Below, piece after piece: positions 15,894 to 24,351 of a stretch of DNA of 64,000 nucleotides. Source of the DNA: Alteraurantiacibacter aestuarii (GTDB taxonomy: Bacteria > Pseudomonadota > Alphaproteobacteria > Sphingomonadales > Sphingomonadaceae). Position numbers and translations under genes: made by a program. The notes beneath the pieces were generated by a model, which searched no databases, was not told the origin of the DNA, and was given only the letters and a program-made list of their open reading frames with translations. The stretch's first letter is position 1, and every line of letters starts with the position of its first letter. The DNA lies in contig NZ_WTYY01000003.1 in NCBI RefSeq assembly GCF_009827405.1, positions 372,001 to 436,000 of the forward strand, read 5' to 3'.

Positions 15894-17036
15894 ATGGCCC
15901 TGTTCAGCGCAACTCCCAAGTCCTCGCCGGTCCGCATCCAGCCCTATTTCGGCTATCGCAGCCATGCACGGCTGGTGCTGAAGGCGCGCGCCCTGCGATC
16001 TGGCCAACTGCGATCAGGAGATCACGATTATTCAGGTGGCGGGCGCTGGCTGGCAGTGCGCACAATGCTCGCCCAGTTTGCCTCGCGCGAAGTGGCCGGA
16101 GTCAGGGTGACGCTGGCATTGCAGCGCCCGGATGGCGATCTGCTGCACCACAGCGCGCACAGCGATGCCGAAGGCTTCGTGCATTTCGATCTGGCGCTCG
16201 ATCCGCACTGGGACCTGCCCGATCACCCGGCATGGGAAATGGTCCGGCTGAGCTGGCCGGATGATGACGGCGAACAGAGTCTGGCAGGCCACGTCCTGGC
16301 GCCCGGGCGGCTGAGCGATCTGGCGGTCATTTCCGACATTGACGATACGATCATCGAAACCGGCATCACCGGCGGTATTCGTCCGCTGCTGCGCAACTGG
16401 CAGCGGCTGCTGGCGCAATGGCCACAGGACCGTATCGCCGTGCCGGGTACCGATGTGTTCTTCTCGGCGCTTGGCGGCGGCATTCCCGAAACGCCGCATG
16501 GAGAGCCTGACGCCATCCGTCTTGCCGCCTCGCACCGGCCGTTCTTCTATGTTTCGTCCAGCCCGTGGAACCTGTTTTCCTACCTCGTCGCCTTCAAGCG
16601 CGCCAAGCGCCTGCCGCTGGGTCCGCTGATGCTGCGCGACTGGGCCATGGACCGCGCCACTCTGGGCGGCGCAGGCCATGGGGCGCACAAGTCTGCATCG
16701 ATCGGGCATATAGTGGAGATGTATCCGCAGCTTCGCTTCGCCCTGATCGGCGATGACACGCAAGGGGACCTGCCGGCCTTTGCCGATGTAGTGGACCGCC
16801 ATCCCGGCAGGATCGCCGCCATCTTCCTGCGCCGGATTGCCACCGATGACTTGAGCGAGGCCGAGCGGGCCGCACAGCAAATGATCGAACAGGCCGGCGT
16901 GCCGCTGTGGATGGGGCCATCCTATGATGCGGGTCTGGCCTTCCTGCGCCAGGCCGGTCTTGACCACAATATTGAGGCCAGCCGCATCGTGGCAGCGGTG
17001 GGCGAGGCTGCTGCGGACGCCCGCCCCGGCGATTGA
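15894..17036 (+). CDS. App1-type phosphatidate phosphatase-like protein
   Basis: A 380-aa protein with the App1 catalytic domain. SDIDDTIIETG is the DxDxT motif of HAD-type phosphatases, followed by FFYVSSSPWNLFSYL, PLGPLMLRDW, GHGAHKSASI and FALIGDDTQGDLPAFADVV. Yeast App1 dephosphorylates phosphatidate; bacterial homologues are little studied. The ATG at 15894 is chosen (TTG 15885 is in frame). The reaction would oppose that of the lipid kinase at 7-8 kb. Confidence 0.85.
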   Translation: MALFSATPKSSPVRIQPYFGYRSHARLVLKARALRSGQLRSGDHDYSGGGRWLAVRTMLAQFASREVAGVRVTLALQRPDGDLLHHSAHSDAEGFVHFDLALDPHWDLPDHPAWEMVRLSWPDDDGEQSLAGHVLAPGRLSDLAVISDIDDTIIETGITGGIRPLLRNWQRLLAQWPQDRIAVPGTDVFFSALGGGIPETPHGEPDAIRLAASHRPFFYVSSSPWNLFSYLVAFKRAKRLPLGPLMLRDWAMDRATLGGAGHGAHKSASIGHIVEMYPQLRFALIGDDTQGDLPAFADVVDRHPGRIAAIFLRRIATDDLSEAERAAQQMIEQAGVPLWMGPSYDAGLAFLRQAGLDHNIEASRIVAAVGEAAADARPGD

Positions 17037-17088
17037 GCAGTAATCTTCAGTTCCCGTTCAGGGCGAAGCGGGCTAGCACTGCATCTGC

Positions 17089-18444
17089 ATGCGCATTCTT
17101 GCCCATATCTTTGCCGCACTGGCCCTCACCATGCTGGCAGCACATCCCGCTGCCGCGCAGAGCATATTGCGCGATGCAGAGACCGAACAGTTGCTGCAGG
17201 ACATGGTCGATCCGCTGGCCGAAGCTGCCGGACTGGGTGAGGGATCGGTCGAAGTCGTGCTGCTGGATGACAATTCGATCAATGCTTTCGTGGCCGGTGG
17301 CCAGCGCATCTATGTCCATTCCGGGCTGATCGCCGCCGCCGATACCGCCAATGAAGTGCAGGGCGTTCTGGCGCATGAGCTGGGCCATGTGATGGGCGGC
17401 CACATCATCCGCTATTCCGAAGGCGCGACCAATGCCACGCGCATCACCCTGCTTTCCGCGCTGGCCGCCATCGGCGCCGCGCTGGCGGGCAGCGGCGATG
17501 CGGCGATGGGCATTTTCGCCATGGGCCAGCAGGCCGCAATGGGCAGCTTCCTCACCTTCACCCGCACGCAGGAAGCCAGCGCCGATGCGGCGGGCGCGCA
17601 ATATCTCTCGGACGCCGGCATCACCGGTCGCGGCAGTCTGGAATTCTTCCGCAAGCTGCAGAATTATGAATTCCGCCGCGGCATCAGCCAGACCGCCGAA
17701 CAGGAATTTGCCCGTACCCACCCGCTTTCCGGCAGCCGTATCGCCGCCCTGCGCGCGGGCTATGAGGCGGACCCGGCATGGGATGTTCCGCCCGATCCGG
17801 TGCAGCAGATGCGGTTTGAGCGGATCAAGGCCAAGCTGTTCGGCTTTCAGGCCGATCCGGCGCGCACGCTGAACGCGTTCCCCGTTTACATGACAGGCGT
17901 GCCCGCGCGCTATGCCAGGGCCTATGCCTATAACAAGGAAGCCCTGATCGACAATGCGCTGGCAGAAACCGACGCCCTGATCGCGCAGGAGCCGGACAAC
18001 CCCTATTTCCTTGAGCTCAAGGGCCAGATCCTGCTTGAATCAGGCCGCGCGGAAGAGGCGCTGCTGCCGCTGCGCCGGTCGGTGGAGCTGACCAATTACA
18101 ACCCGCTGATTGCACCAATGCTGGGCCATGCCCTGCTGGCCACCGAAAACCCCGCCTATCTGGAGGAGGCAGAGCGCGTGCTGCGCGCCGCCGTGGGGCG
18201 TGACCGGCTCAACCCCTTTGCCTGGTATCAGCTGGGCGTGGTCTATGGTCAGCGCGGCGATTTTCCGCGCGCACGGCTGGCCAGCGCCGAACAGCAGATC
18301 ATGTCAGGCAATCCGCGCGCGGCGCTGCAAAGCGCTCGTACCGCAGAAGCGGGCCTGCCCGAAGGCACGCCAGACTGGATTCGCGCACAGGACGTGGCGA
18401 TTGAAGCACGCGCGATGATTGAACGATTGGATGAACGCGGTTAG
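17089..18444 (+). CDS. bepA: M48-family periplasmic metalloprotease with TPRs (BepA-like)
   Basis: A 451-aa protein with a signal peptide ending AHPAAAQ, the zinc motif HELGH at residues 96-100, and the third ligand Glu in TRTQEASADAAG. C-terminal TPR-like helices follow (ARAYAYNKEALIDNALAETDALI, NPFAWYQLGVVYGQRGDF). BepA-type proteins assist or degrade outer-membrane proteins such as LptD. A -10-like TAGCAC ends 9 nt before the ATG. The gene overlaps or abuts the DsbA-like gene, another envelope quality-control function. Confidence 0.88.
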   Translation: MRILAHIFAALALTMLAAHPAAAQSILRDAETEQLLQDMVDPLAEAAGLGEGSVEVVLLDDNSINAFVAGGQRIYVHSGLIAAADTANEVQGVLAHELGHVMGGHIIRYSEGATNATRITLLSALAAIGAALAGSGDAAMGIFAMGQQAAMGSFLTFTRTQEASADAAGAQYLSDAGITGRGSLEFFRKLQNYEFRRGISQTAEQEFARTHPLSGSRIAALRAGYEADPAWDVPPDPVQQMRFERIKAKLFGFQADPARTLNAFPVYMTGVPARYARAYAYNKEALIDNALAETDALIAQEPDNPYFLELKGQILLESGRAEEALLPLRRSVELTNYNPLIAPMLGHALLATENPAYLEEAERVLRAAVGRDRLNPFAWYQLGVVYGQRGDFPRARLASAEQQIMSGNPRAALQSARTAEAGLPEGTPDWIRAQDVAIEARAMIERLDERG

Positions 18445-19147
18445 GCCGTTTGACATGCGCTGGATTTCCACTTCCCTGATCGCCCTTGTCGCCGGTTTTG
18501 CCGGAGCTGCCCTGTGGTCCTTCTCCGGGCTGGGGGACAACCACACGCGCGATTACCTGCTTTCCAATCCCGAAGTCCTGCCGCAGGCGATGGAGGAGTT
18601 GCAGCGGCGTGACACACTTGCCCGGATCGAACCGCTGCGCGATGAGCTGGAAGCGGCCTTCCCCGGCGCCGTGCTGGGCAATCCCGATGGCGCGGTGACG
18701 CTGGTCGAATTTACCGATTACGCCTGCACCTACTGCCGCCAGAGCGTGGCCGATGTGAATGCGCTGATCGCCTCCAACCCCGATCTCAAGGTGGTGGTGC
18801 GCGAATATCCCATCCTTACCGAACAGAGCGCCGATGCCGCCCGCATGGCGCTGGCTGCGGCGCAGCAGGGCCGGTTTGAACAATTCCACCTCGCCATGTT
18901 TGCGCAAGGGCAGGTGACGCAGGAAACCATCACCGCCGCCGCAACGCAGGCCGGCGTGGATGTGGAACAGGCGCTGGCAGCGATATCGGCGGGCCAGTTC
19001 GAATCGCAGTTGCAGAACAACATCTTCCTCGCGCAGAGCCTTGGCATAACCGGAACGCCCAGCTGGATAGTGGGTGACAAGGCGCTCAACGGTGCAATCG
19101 GCGCTGAATCGATCGGCCGGGCAATCGCCGAAGCGCGCGATTCCTGA
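18431..19147 (+). CDS. DsbA-family thiol:disulfide oxidoreductase
   Basis: A 238-aa protein with an N-terminal membrane or signal segment (MRWISTSLIALVAGFAGAALW) and a thioredoxin-like DSBA domain. The active site is CTYC at residues 99-102 (VEFTDYACTYCRQS) and the cis-Pro loop is ITGTPSWIV. It would introduce or isomerise disulfides in the periplasm. Two starts are plausible: ATG 18431, overlapping bepA by 14 nt, or ATG 18455. Confidence 0.88.
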   Translation: MNAVRPFDMRWISTSLIALVAGFAGAALWSFSGLGDNHTRDYLLSNPEVLPQAMEELQRRDTLARIEPLRDELEAAFPGAVLGNPDGAVTLVEFTDYACTYCRQSVADVNALIASNPDLKVVVREYPILTEQSADAARMALAAAQQGRFEQFHLAMFAQGQVTQETITAAATQAGVDVEQALAAISAGQFESQLQNNIFLAQSLGITGTPSWIVGDKALNGAIGAESIGRAIAEARDS

Positions 19148-19162
19148 TAGGGAGAGAGCGCC

Positions 19163-20428
19163 ATGAAAGCGCTCATCAAGTCACTTTCCTTTCGCAAGGC
19201 CAAGCCCAAGCCGGATGTGACCGGCAGCATCGTCATGCTGCCGTTCCGGCCAACGCCGTTTTTTGCTGACAAGAACCGTGCATTCTGGCGCTTGCAGCTG
19301 ATTGGCTGGGGCGGAGCGATGGTGCTGCGTTCGGCCACCGCCATCGCCAATGAACGCCCTCTGGATTTCCTGGTGCTGGTGCTGATCGCCACCATCACCG
19401 GCTTTTCCATCAGCCTGATCCTGTCGGTGATCTACGGCCAGCTGATCAATCGCCGCCCGCTGGTGACCTGGGGCGCGACCACGCTGGTGCTGGCTGCCGC
19501 GGTGGTGGTTTCGGCCATCATCAACGCCTGGACCATCAGCCTGTATCAGGCCGGGAGCGAGGCCAATTTCGCCAGCCTGGTGCTGGGCGTGTTCTACCTC
19601 GACATGACGCTGCTGGGCGCGTGGTCGGCGCTGTATTACGCGATCAATTTTTTCCTTCAGGTGGAAGAACAGGCAGACAGGCTGGAGCGGCTGGAGGCGC
19701 AGACGACGGCTGCGCAGCTGGCCATGCTGCGATACCAGCTCAATCCGCATTTCCTGTTCAACACGCTCAATTCGATCAGCACGCTGGTGCTGATGAAGCA
19801 GACCGCGCCCGCCAATGCGATGCTGACACGCCTGTCCAGCTTTCTGCGCCACACGCTGGTGACCCAGCCTGGCGGGAAAGTGACCGTGGCGCAGGAGGTG
19901 GAGACGCTGCAACTCTATCTGGAGATTGAGCGGATGCGGTTTGAGGAGCGCTTGCGCACCGAATTTCGCATCGATCCCGCCGCCGCCAATGCCGCCATCC
20001 CCTCCATGCTGCTGCAACCGCTGATCGAAAACGCGATCAAGTACGGCGTCTCCGCGCAGGAGGAAGGGGCGCGTATCAGCCTTGCCGCGCAATTGCTGGG
20101 CAACAAGCTGCGGATTACCGTTTCGGACACCGGGCCGGGCCTTCAGGGATCGCGCCGCACCGAGATCATCGGCAATACGCCCACCGCCAGCAGGTCTGAT
20201 TCCACCGGCGTTGGACTGGCCAATATTCGTGACCGCCTGGCGCAGGCCTATGGCGAGGACCATCGCTTCGACATTGAAACCCCGCCGGACGGCGGCTTCA
20301 CCGTCATCATTGAAATTCCATATGAAGCGACCATGTCCGAAGAAGATGACCGCCTGAGCGGGAAACTTCCACCGCCCCGGCCCGTTCAGGCCGAACCCTC
20401 CCAGCAACCGATCGGAACCAGCTCATGA
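19163..20428 (+). CDS. LytS-type sensor histidine kinase (system 1)
   Basis: A 421-aa kinase with four predicted transmembrane helices in residues ~45-165, a short coiled coil (EEQADRLERLEAQT), and the His_kinase domain with His196 in YQLNPHFLFNTLNSIS. The HATPase domain shows LIENAIKYG, DTGPGL and GVGLANIRDRL. No periplasmic sensor domain is present, so it likely senses the membrane. GGAGAGA precedes the ATG. It overlaps its LytTR partner by 4 nt and is a paralogue of the kinase at 55.6-56.9 kb. Confidence 0.93.
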   Translation: MKALIKSLSFRKAKPKPDVTGSIVMLPFRPTPFFADKNRAFWRLQLIGWGGAMVLRSATAIANERPLDFLVLVLIATITGFSISLILSVIYGQLINRRPLVTWGATTLVLAAAVVVSAIINAWTISLYQAGSEANFASLVLGVFYLDMTLLGAWSALYYAINFFLQVEEQADRLERLEAQTTAAQLAMLRYQLNPHFLFNTLNSISTLVLMKQTAPANAMLTRLSSFLRHTLVTQPGGKVTVAQEVETLQLYLEIERMRFEERLRTEFRIDPAAANAAIPSMLLQPLIENAIKYGVSAQEEGARISLAAQLLGNKLRITVSDTGPGLQGSRRTEIIGNTPTASRSDSTGVGLANIRDRLAQAYGEDHRFDIETPPDGGFTVIIEIPYEATMSEEDDRLSGKLPPPRPVQAEPSQQPIGTSS

Positions 20429-21219
20429 CCATTCGCACCATTGTTGTCGATGACGAGAAACTGGCCATTCAGGGCCTGCTGTTGCGGCTGGAGCCCTTCG
20501 CCGACGTCGAAGTGATCGAGACCTGCGCCAACGGGCGCGAGGCGATCCGGGCGATCAAGACGCTCAAGCCCGATCTGGTGTTCCTCGACATCCAGATGCC
20601 CGGCTTTGACGGCTTTTCCGTGGTCAAGGGCGTGATGGAAATCGAACCGCCGCTGTTCGTGTTCGTCACCGCCTATCAGGAACACGCCATCCGCGCGTTT
20701 GAAGCCAATGCGGTGAATTACCTGATGAAGCCGGTGGATGAGGCGAAGCTGGCCGATACGCTGGAGCGCGTGCGCGTGCGACTGGCGGAGAAACGCTCCG
20801 CCGAAGAGGCGCTGAAGCTGAAGGACGTGCTGGCCGAGGTTTCGCCAGAGAGCCTTGAAGGCATGGACGGCGATGAAGAAGCCGCCGCGCGCTATGAGAA
20901 GATCATCAACATCAAGGATCAGGGCAAGATCTTCCGTGTCGACGTGGACAGCATCGAACATATCGACGCCGCCGGGGATTACATGTGCATCTTCACCGGC
21001 GAGAATTCGCTGATCCTGCGCGAGACGATGAAGGATCTGGAGCGCCGGCTCGACCCCAAGAACTTCCAGCGCGTGCACCGCTCCACCATCGTCAATCTCG
21101 ACCTGGTGCGCCAGGTCCGCCCGCACACCAATGGCGAATGCTTCCTGGTGCTGGAATCGGGCGCCGAGGTGAAAGTCAGTCGCAGCTACCGCGATGTGGT
21201 CGCGCGGTTCGTGCATTAG
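20425..21219 (+). CDS. LytTR-family response regulator (system 1)
   Basis: A 264-aa regulator with a receiver domain (acidic pair DD at residues 9-10, phospho-accepting Asp55 in LVFLDIQMPGFDG, conserved Lys in LMKPV). A C-terminal LytTR DNA-binding domain follows (DSIEHIDAAGDYMCIFTGENSLILRE, FQRVHRSTIVNLD). Its start ATG overlaps the TGA of the kinase. Such pairs usually regulate one or a few nearby promoters; the target is not evident. Confidence 0.94.
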   Translation: MTIRTIVVDDEKLAIQGLLLRLEPFADVEVIETCANGREAIRAIKTLKPDLVFLDIQMPGFDGFSVVKGVMEIEPPLFVFVTAYQEHAIRAFEANAVNYLMKPVDEAKLADTLERVRVRLAEKRSAEEALKLKDVLAEVSPESLEGMDGDEEAAARYEKIINIKDQGKIFRVDVDSIEHIDAAGDYMCIFTGENSLILRETMKDLERRLDPKNFQRVHRSTIVNLDLVRQVRPHTNGECFLVLESGAEVKVSRSYRDVVARFVH

Positions 21220-21225
21220 CATTTG

Positions 21226-21271
21226 GTTTTACGCCCGCGCAGCCGCGCGTGCGGATGCGCGGGCGTAAAAC
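21226..21271. terminator. Bidirectional terminator: perfect 16-bp inverted repeat
   Basis: GTTTTACGCCCGCGCA (21226-21241) and its exact complement TGCGCGGGCGTAAAAC (21256-21271) flank a GC-rich 14-nt loop. The AAAAC/GTTTT ends supply the U-run on either strand. It lies 6 nt after the response regulator stop. Confidence 0.8.
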
Positions 21272-21306
21272 AAAAATCCCCGCGCGCGAATCACAAACTC
21301 CTCCGC

Positions 21307-21335
21307 TTGAGGCTCTGCCAAAAATCCTTCACACG
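21307..21335 (+). promoter_or_regulatory. Predicted leaderless promoter of nadC
   Basis: TTGAGG (21307-21312), 17 nt, CACACG (21330-21335), 6 nt, ATG 21342. The -35 is good and the -10 is poor; the geometry matches other promoters in the window. Confidence 0.4.
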
Positions 21336-21341
21336 CGGGGC

Positions 21342-22205
21342 ATGAGCAATTTCACACTTCCCGGCTTCGACCTTGCGGCCTTCGTCCGTGCCACTCTGGA
21401 TGAGGACCTTGGCGTGGGACTGCCCGGCGGCGGGCATGACGTGACTGCCGAGAGCGTGATTCCCGCCGATGCGCAGTTTTCCGGCGTGATGGACAGCCGC
21501 GATCCGATCGTGGTGGCGGGCCTCCCGGTGGCAGAGGCCTTTTTCCGCGCGCTGGACCCTGACATGCGGATCGATATTCTGGTTGCAGAAGGCGCGCAGG
21601 TTCCCGCAGGTTCCGATCTGATGCGGCTGAAAGGCAATGCCCGCGCCATGCTGACGGCAGAGCGCAGCGCGCTCAACACCGTTCAGCACCTGTCCGGCAT
21701 TGCCACCATGGCGCGCGAATATGTCGATGCGATGGGCGAAACCAGCGCCCGCCTGCTCGATACGCGCAAGACCATTCCCGGCCTGCGCCATCTGGAGAAA
21801 TACGCCACCACGATGGGCGGTGCGCACAACCACCGCATGGGCCTGTGGGATGCCGCGATGATCAAGGACAACCACATCCTCGTCGCCGGAAGCGTGGGCG
21901 AAGCGGTCCGCCGCGCACGCGAGGCCGGGGTGAAGGACATCATCTGCGAGGTTGACCGGATCGACCAGATCGAAGCGGCACTGGCAGCGGGCGCAAACCA
22001 CATTTTGCTCGACAATATGGACCCGGCCACCCTGCGCGCATCGGTGCAGCTGATCGCCGGGCGCGCGAAGACAGAGGCATCGGGCGGTATCAACCTGGAC
22101 ACCATCGCCGCCAAGGCCGCAACGGGCGTGGACTATGTCTCCGTCGGCCGCCTGACGCAAAGTGCGCCTGCTGCCGATATCGGGCTCGACTTCACGCCGC
22201 TGTGA
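21342..22205 (+). CDS. nadC: Nicotinate-nucleotide pyrophosphorylase (carboxylating) NadC
   Basis: NadC converts quinolinate and PRPP to nicotinate mononucleotide in de novo NAD synthesis. The 287-aa protein shows NTVQHLSGIATMAREYVD, LLDTRKTIPGLRHLEKYA, GGAHNHRMGLWDAAMIKDNH, ILLDNMDP and EASGGINLDTI, the full set of family substrate and phosphate-site motifs. Its stop overlaps the GTG start of the next gene by 4 nt. nadA and nadB are not in the window. Confidence 0.96.
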   Translation: MSNFTLPGFDLAAFVRATLDEDLGVGLPGGGHDVTAESVIPADAQFSGVMDSRDPIVVAGLPVAEAFFRALDPDMRIDILVAEGAQVPAGSDLMRLKGNARAMLTAERSALNTVQHLSGIATMAREYVDAMGETSARLLDTRKTIPGLRHLEKYATTMGGAHNHRMGLWDAAMIKDNHILVAGSVGEAVRRAREAGVKDIICEVDRIDQIEAALAAGANHILLDNMDPATLRASVQLIAGRAKTEASGGINLDTIAAKAATGVDYVSVGRLTQSAPAADIGLDFTPL

Positions 22206-22654
22206 GAAGGGCGTCTGGCCCAAGGCCACTGGCAATCCGCCTGTTCGCGGCGGCATTCATGCTTCAGGCCCTGCTGGCCTTTGTGTGGGAGATCTCTCAC
22301 CGAGAAGAGGTGGCAATAAGCGTGCTTGCAGGAAGTGGTGTCGCGCTGACCGATGATTGGGTGATTGTCATCACCAGCGCACGGCTATCGATCGCCTTGA
22401 TTCCAGTTCTGCTGGTGTGGTTCCTCGCGAGCAGGTTTGCCCGGTGGATGGTTACCGTTCTTGCCATAGGCAGGCTTATCAATATGCCCGCCATCGTTGG
22501 CCTGCTGCTGCAGAGCGATGGAGCTACATTCTACCCTGTCACGTTTCTCGGCGCGCAGGCCCTTGCCCTGTTTGCCGCTGGCATGCTCTTTACGCCTCAG
22601 GCACGGAACTGGTTTGACTGGAAGGGGCGTCCGCATGCGGAACACTTCGATTAG
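22202..22654 (+). CDS. Hypothetical multi-pass membrane protein, 150 aa
   Basis: The GTG start is coupled to the end of nadC (4-nt overlap). Four predicted hydrophobic helices (about residues 12-28, 52-76, 82-104, 110-130) precede a short soluble tail (TPQARNWFDWKGRPHAEHFD). I recognise no family. The end overlaps the start of the RNase T2 gene by 20 nt, so nadC, this gene and the RNase form one transcript. Its base composition is somewhat less GC-rich than its neighbours. Confidence 0.6.
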   Translation: MRRASGPRPLAIRLFAAAFMLQALLAFVWEISHREEVAISVLAGSGVALTDDWVIVITSARLSIALIPVLLVWFLASRFARWMVTVLAIGRLINMPAIVGLLLQSDGATFYPVTFLGAQALALFAAGMLFTPQARNWFDWKGRPHAEHFD

Positions 22655-23354
22655 CGCGATCACGCTTGCCACGCTCCTGACATTGATGACCGCCACCGCT
22701 CACGCTCAGGCCTATCAGTGCACCATACCGACCACGGGCATATCCGTGCCGCGCATCACGCAGGATGGGCCAACACGGCAGATGCCGGTGGCAGGCTATA
22801 CGCTGGCCCTGTCATGGTCGCCGGAGTTTTGTCGGAATCGCGAGGACAATCCGCGCAACGCCCGCCAGTGTTCCGGGCAGGGCGGCAGTTTCGGTTTCAT
22901 TGTCCACGGCCTGTGGCCCAATGGCCGGGGCAATTCCTTCCCGCAGTGGTGCCCGGTGCGCAGCGAGCCATCGCCCGCCATCCTGCGCCAGAACCTGTGC
23001 CTGACGCCCGATGCGTGGCTGCTGGCGCATGAATGGGCCAAGCATGGCAGCTGCATGGGCGTGCGCCCGCAAACCTATTTCCGCGTCACGCAGGTGCTGT
23101 GGAGCTCGCTGCGCTGGCCCGATTACGATCGCATTTCCCGGCGGGACGGCCTGACGGCTGGCGACATCCGCAACGCTTTTGCCGAGGCCAATCCCTATTG
23201 GGAGGCCGGGCATATCGGTCTGAAGATCAATGCGCGCGGCTGGCTGGAGGAAATGCGGCTGTGTTACGCGCGCGATTTCAAGCCGGTCCGCTGCACGCCG
23301 CAGCAATATGGGCCTGCCGATGATGAGCAGGTGCGAATCTGGCGCGGATTGTAG
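22635..23354 (+). CDS. Secreted ribonuclease T2-family enzyme
   Basis: A 239-aa endoribonuclease with a signal peptide (NTSISAITLATLLTLMTATAHAQ). Both catalytic segments of the T2 family are intact: FIVHGLWPN (CAS I, catalytic His) and HEWAKHGSC (CAS II, with His-Glu...Lys-His). Several cysteines suggest disulfides, consistent with a periplasmic or extracellular location and RNA scavenging. The ATG at 22635 lies inside the preceding gene. Confidence 0.93.
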   Translation: MRNTSISAITLATLLTLMTATAHAQAYQCTIPTTGISVPRITQDGPTRQMPVAGYTLALSWSPEFCRNREDNPRNARQCSGQGGSFGFIVHGLWPNGRGNSFPQWCPVRSEPSPAILRQNLCLTPDAWLLAHEWAKHGSCMGVRPQTYFRVTQVLWSSLRWPDYDRISRRDGLTAGDIRNAFAEANPYWEAGHIGLKINARGWLEEMRLCYARDFKPVRCTPQQYGPADDEQVRIWRGL

Positions 23355-23357
23355 GGT

Positions 23358-23813
23358 CTATCGGCGGTCGCTGAAGAAATCGCGCAGCAACTTTGCCGCC
23401 TCTCCCTCGCCAATGCCGGAATAGACATCTGGCCGGTGCAGGCACTGGACCTGATCGAACACGCGCGCGCCGTGCTCCACCGCGCCGCCTTTGGGATCGG
23501 CTGCGCCGTAATAGAGGCGGGCGATCCGGGCGTGGGAAATGGCGCCCGCACACATGGCGCAAGGCTCCAGCGTCACGAACAGGTCGCACTCGCCCAGCCG
23601 CTCACTGCCCAGCTTGCGTGCAGCCTCGCGCAGGGCGACAATTTCCGCATGGGCGGTGGGATCGCAGTCGGTGCGGGTCAGGTTGAAGCCACCGGCGATA
23701 ATCTCGCCGCGCAGCACCACCACCGCGCCCACCGGCACTTCGCCCGAATCGGCAGCCTTGCGCGCAAGGTCGAGCGCCTCCATCATGGGTGCAGGAATAG
23801 GCCAGCGGGTCAT
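23358..23813 (-). CDS. tadA: tRNA-specific adenosine deaminase TadA
   Basis: TadA deaminates A34 to inosine in tRNA-Arg(ACG). The 151-aa protein has the zinc-deaminase motifs HAE (residues 55-57) and PCAMC (Cys85 and Cys88), plus GAISHARI and YGAADPKGGAV. It is convergent with the RNase T2 gene, 3 nt between stops. A TATAGC element ends 9 nt before the ATG, suggesting a very short leader. Confidence 0.96.
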   Translation of the reverse strand: MTRWPIPAPMMEALDLARKAADSGEVPVGAVVVLRGEIIAGGFNLTRTDCDPTAHAEIVALREAARKLGSERLGECDLFVTLEPCAMCAGAISHARIARLYYGAADPKGGAVEHGARVFDQVQCLHRPDVYSGIGEGEAAKLLRDFFSDRR

Positions 23814-23875
23814 GCGATGCGGGCTATACGCTGGCGCAAGTCACGGCAATGGGCGGTTTTCACGCCCGCCTTTGC

Positions 23876-23904
23876 TTGACGTGCCGCCAACCCCCCTGTA
23901 TGCG
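23876..23904 (+). promoter_or_regulatory. Predicted promoter of rpmB
   Basis: TTGACG (23876-23881), 17 nt, TATGCG (23899-23904), with a ~52-nt leader before the ATG. It is close to the sigma-70 consensus and the only good candidate in the tadA-rpmB gap. Confidence 0.55.
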
Positions 23905-23963
23905 CCCGCCTTTCCCAGCGAACGCTGTTTACTGATTCACCTTTCGAGCGAGAGAGTTTCGTC

Positions 23964-24266
23964 ATGTCGCGCATCTGCGAACTTACAGGCAAAGGCCGCC
24001 AGGTCGGCAACAATGTCAGCCATGCCAACAACAAGACCAAGCGTGTGTTCCTGCCCAATCTGCAGAACGTCACGCTGATCTCCGAAAAGCTGGACCGCAG
24101 CTTCAAGTTCCGCGTTTGCACGCAGGGCCTGCGCTCGGTGGAGCACAACGGCGGTCTGGATAACTGGCTGCTGAAGACCAAGGACGAAAAGCTGTCCACG
24201 CGCGCCGTCAAGGTGAAGCGTGAGCTGAAGAAGGCAACTGCGGCGGCAACCGCCGAAGCTGCCTGA
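23964..24266 (+). CDS. rpmB: 50S ribosomal protein L28
   Basis: A 100-aa protein. It starts [20 protein letters not shown] and continues with [15 protein letters not shown] and a basic tail ([17 protein letters not shown]). Length and N-terminus are typical of alphaproteobacterial L28. GAGAGA lies upstream. It is a monocistronic unit closed by a strong terminator. Confidence 0.97.
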   Translation: MSRICELTGKGRQVGNNVSHANNKTKRVFLPNLQNVTLISEKLDRSFKFRVCTQGLRSVEHNGGLDNWLLKTKDEKLSTRAVKVKRELKKATAAATAEAA

Positions 24267-24289
24267 TCACATTTGTGATGGCTTGAAAA

Positions 24290-24323
24290 ACGGGCGCCCG
24301 CCGCAAGGCAGGGCGCCCTTTTT
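24290..24323 (+). terminator. Rho-independent terminator after rpmB
   Basis: GGGCGCCC is paired with a second GGGCGCCC, extended inward by GCC/GGC around GCAA with one bulged A, followed by TTTTT. It starts about 25 nt after the rpmB stop. Confidence 0.85.
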
Positions 24324-24351
24324 CGTGGCCCTACCCATTGTTGCCCGCCCG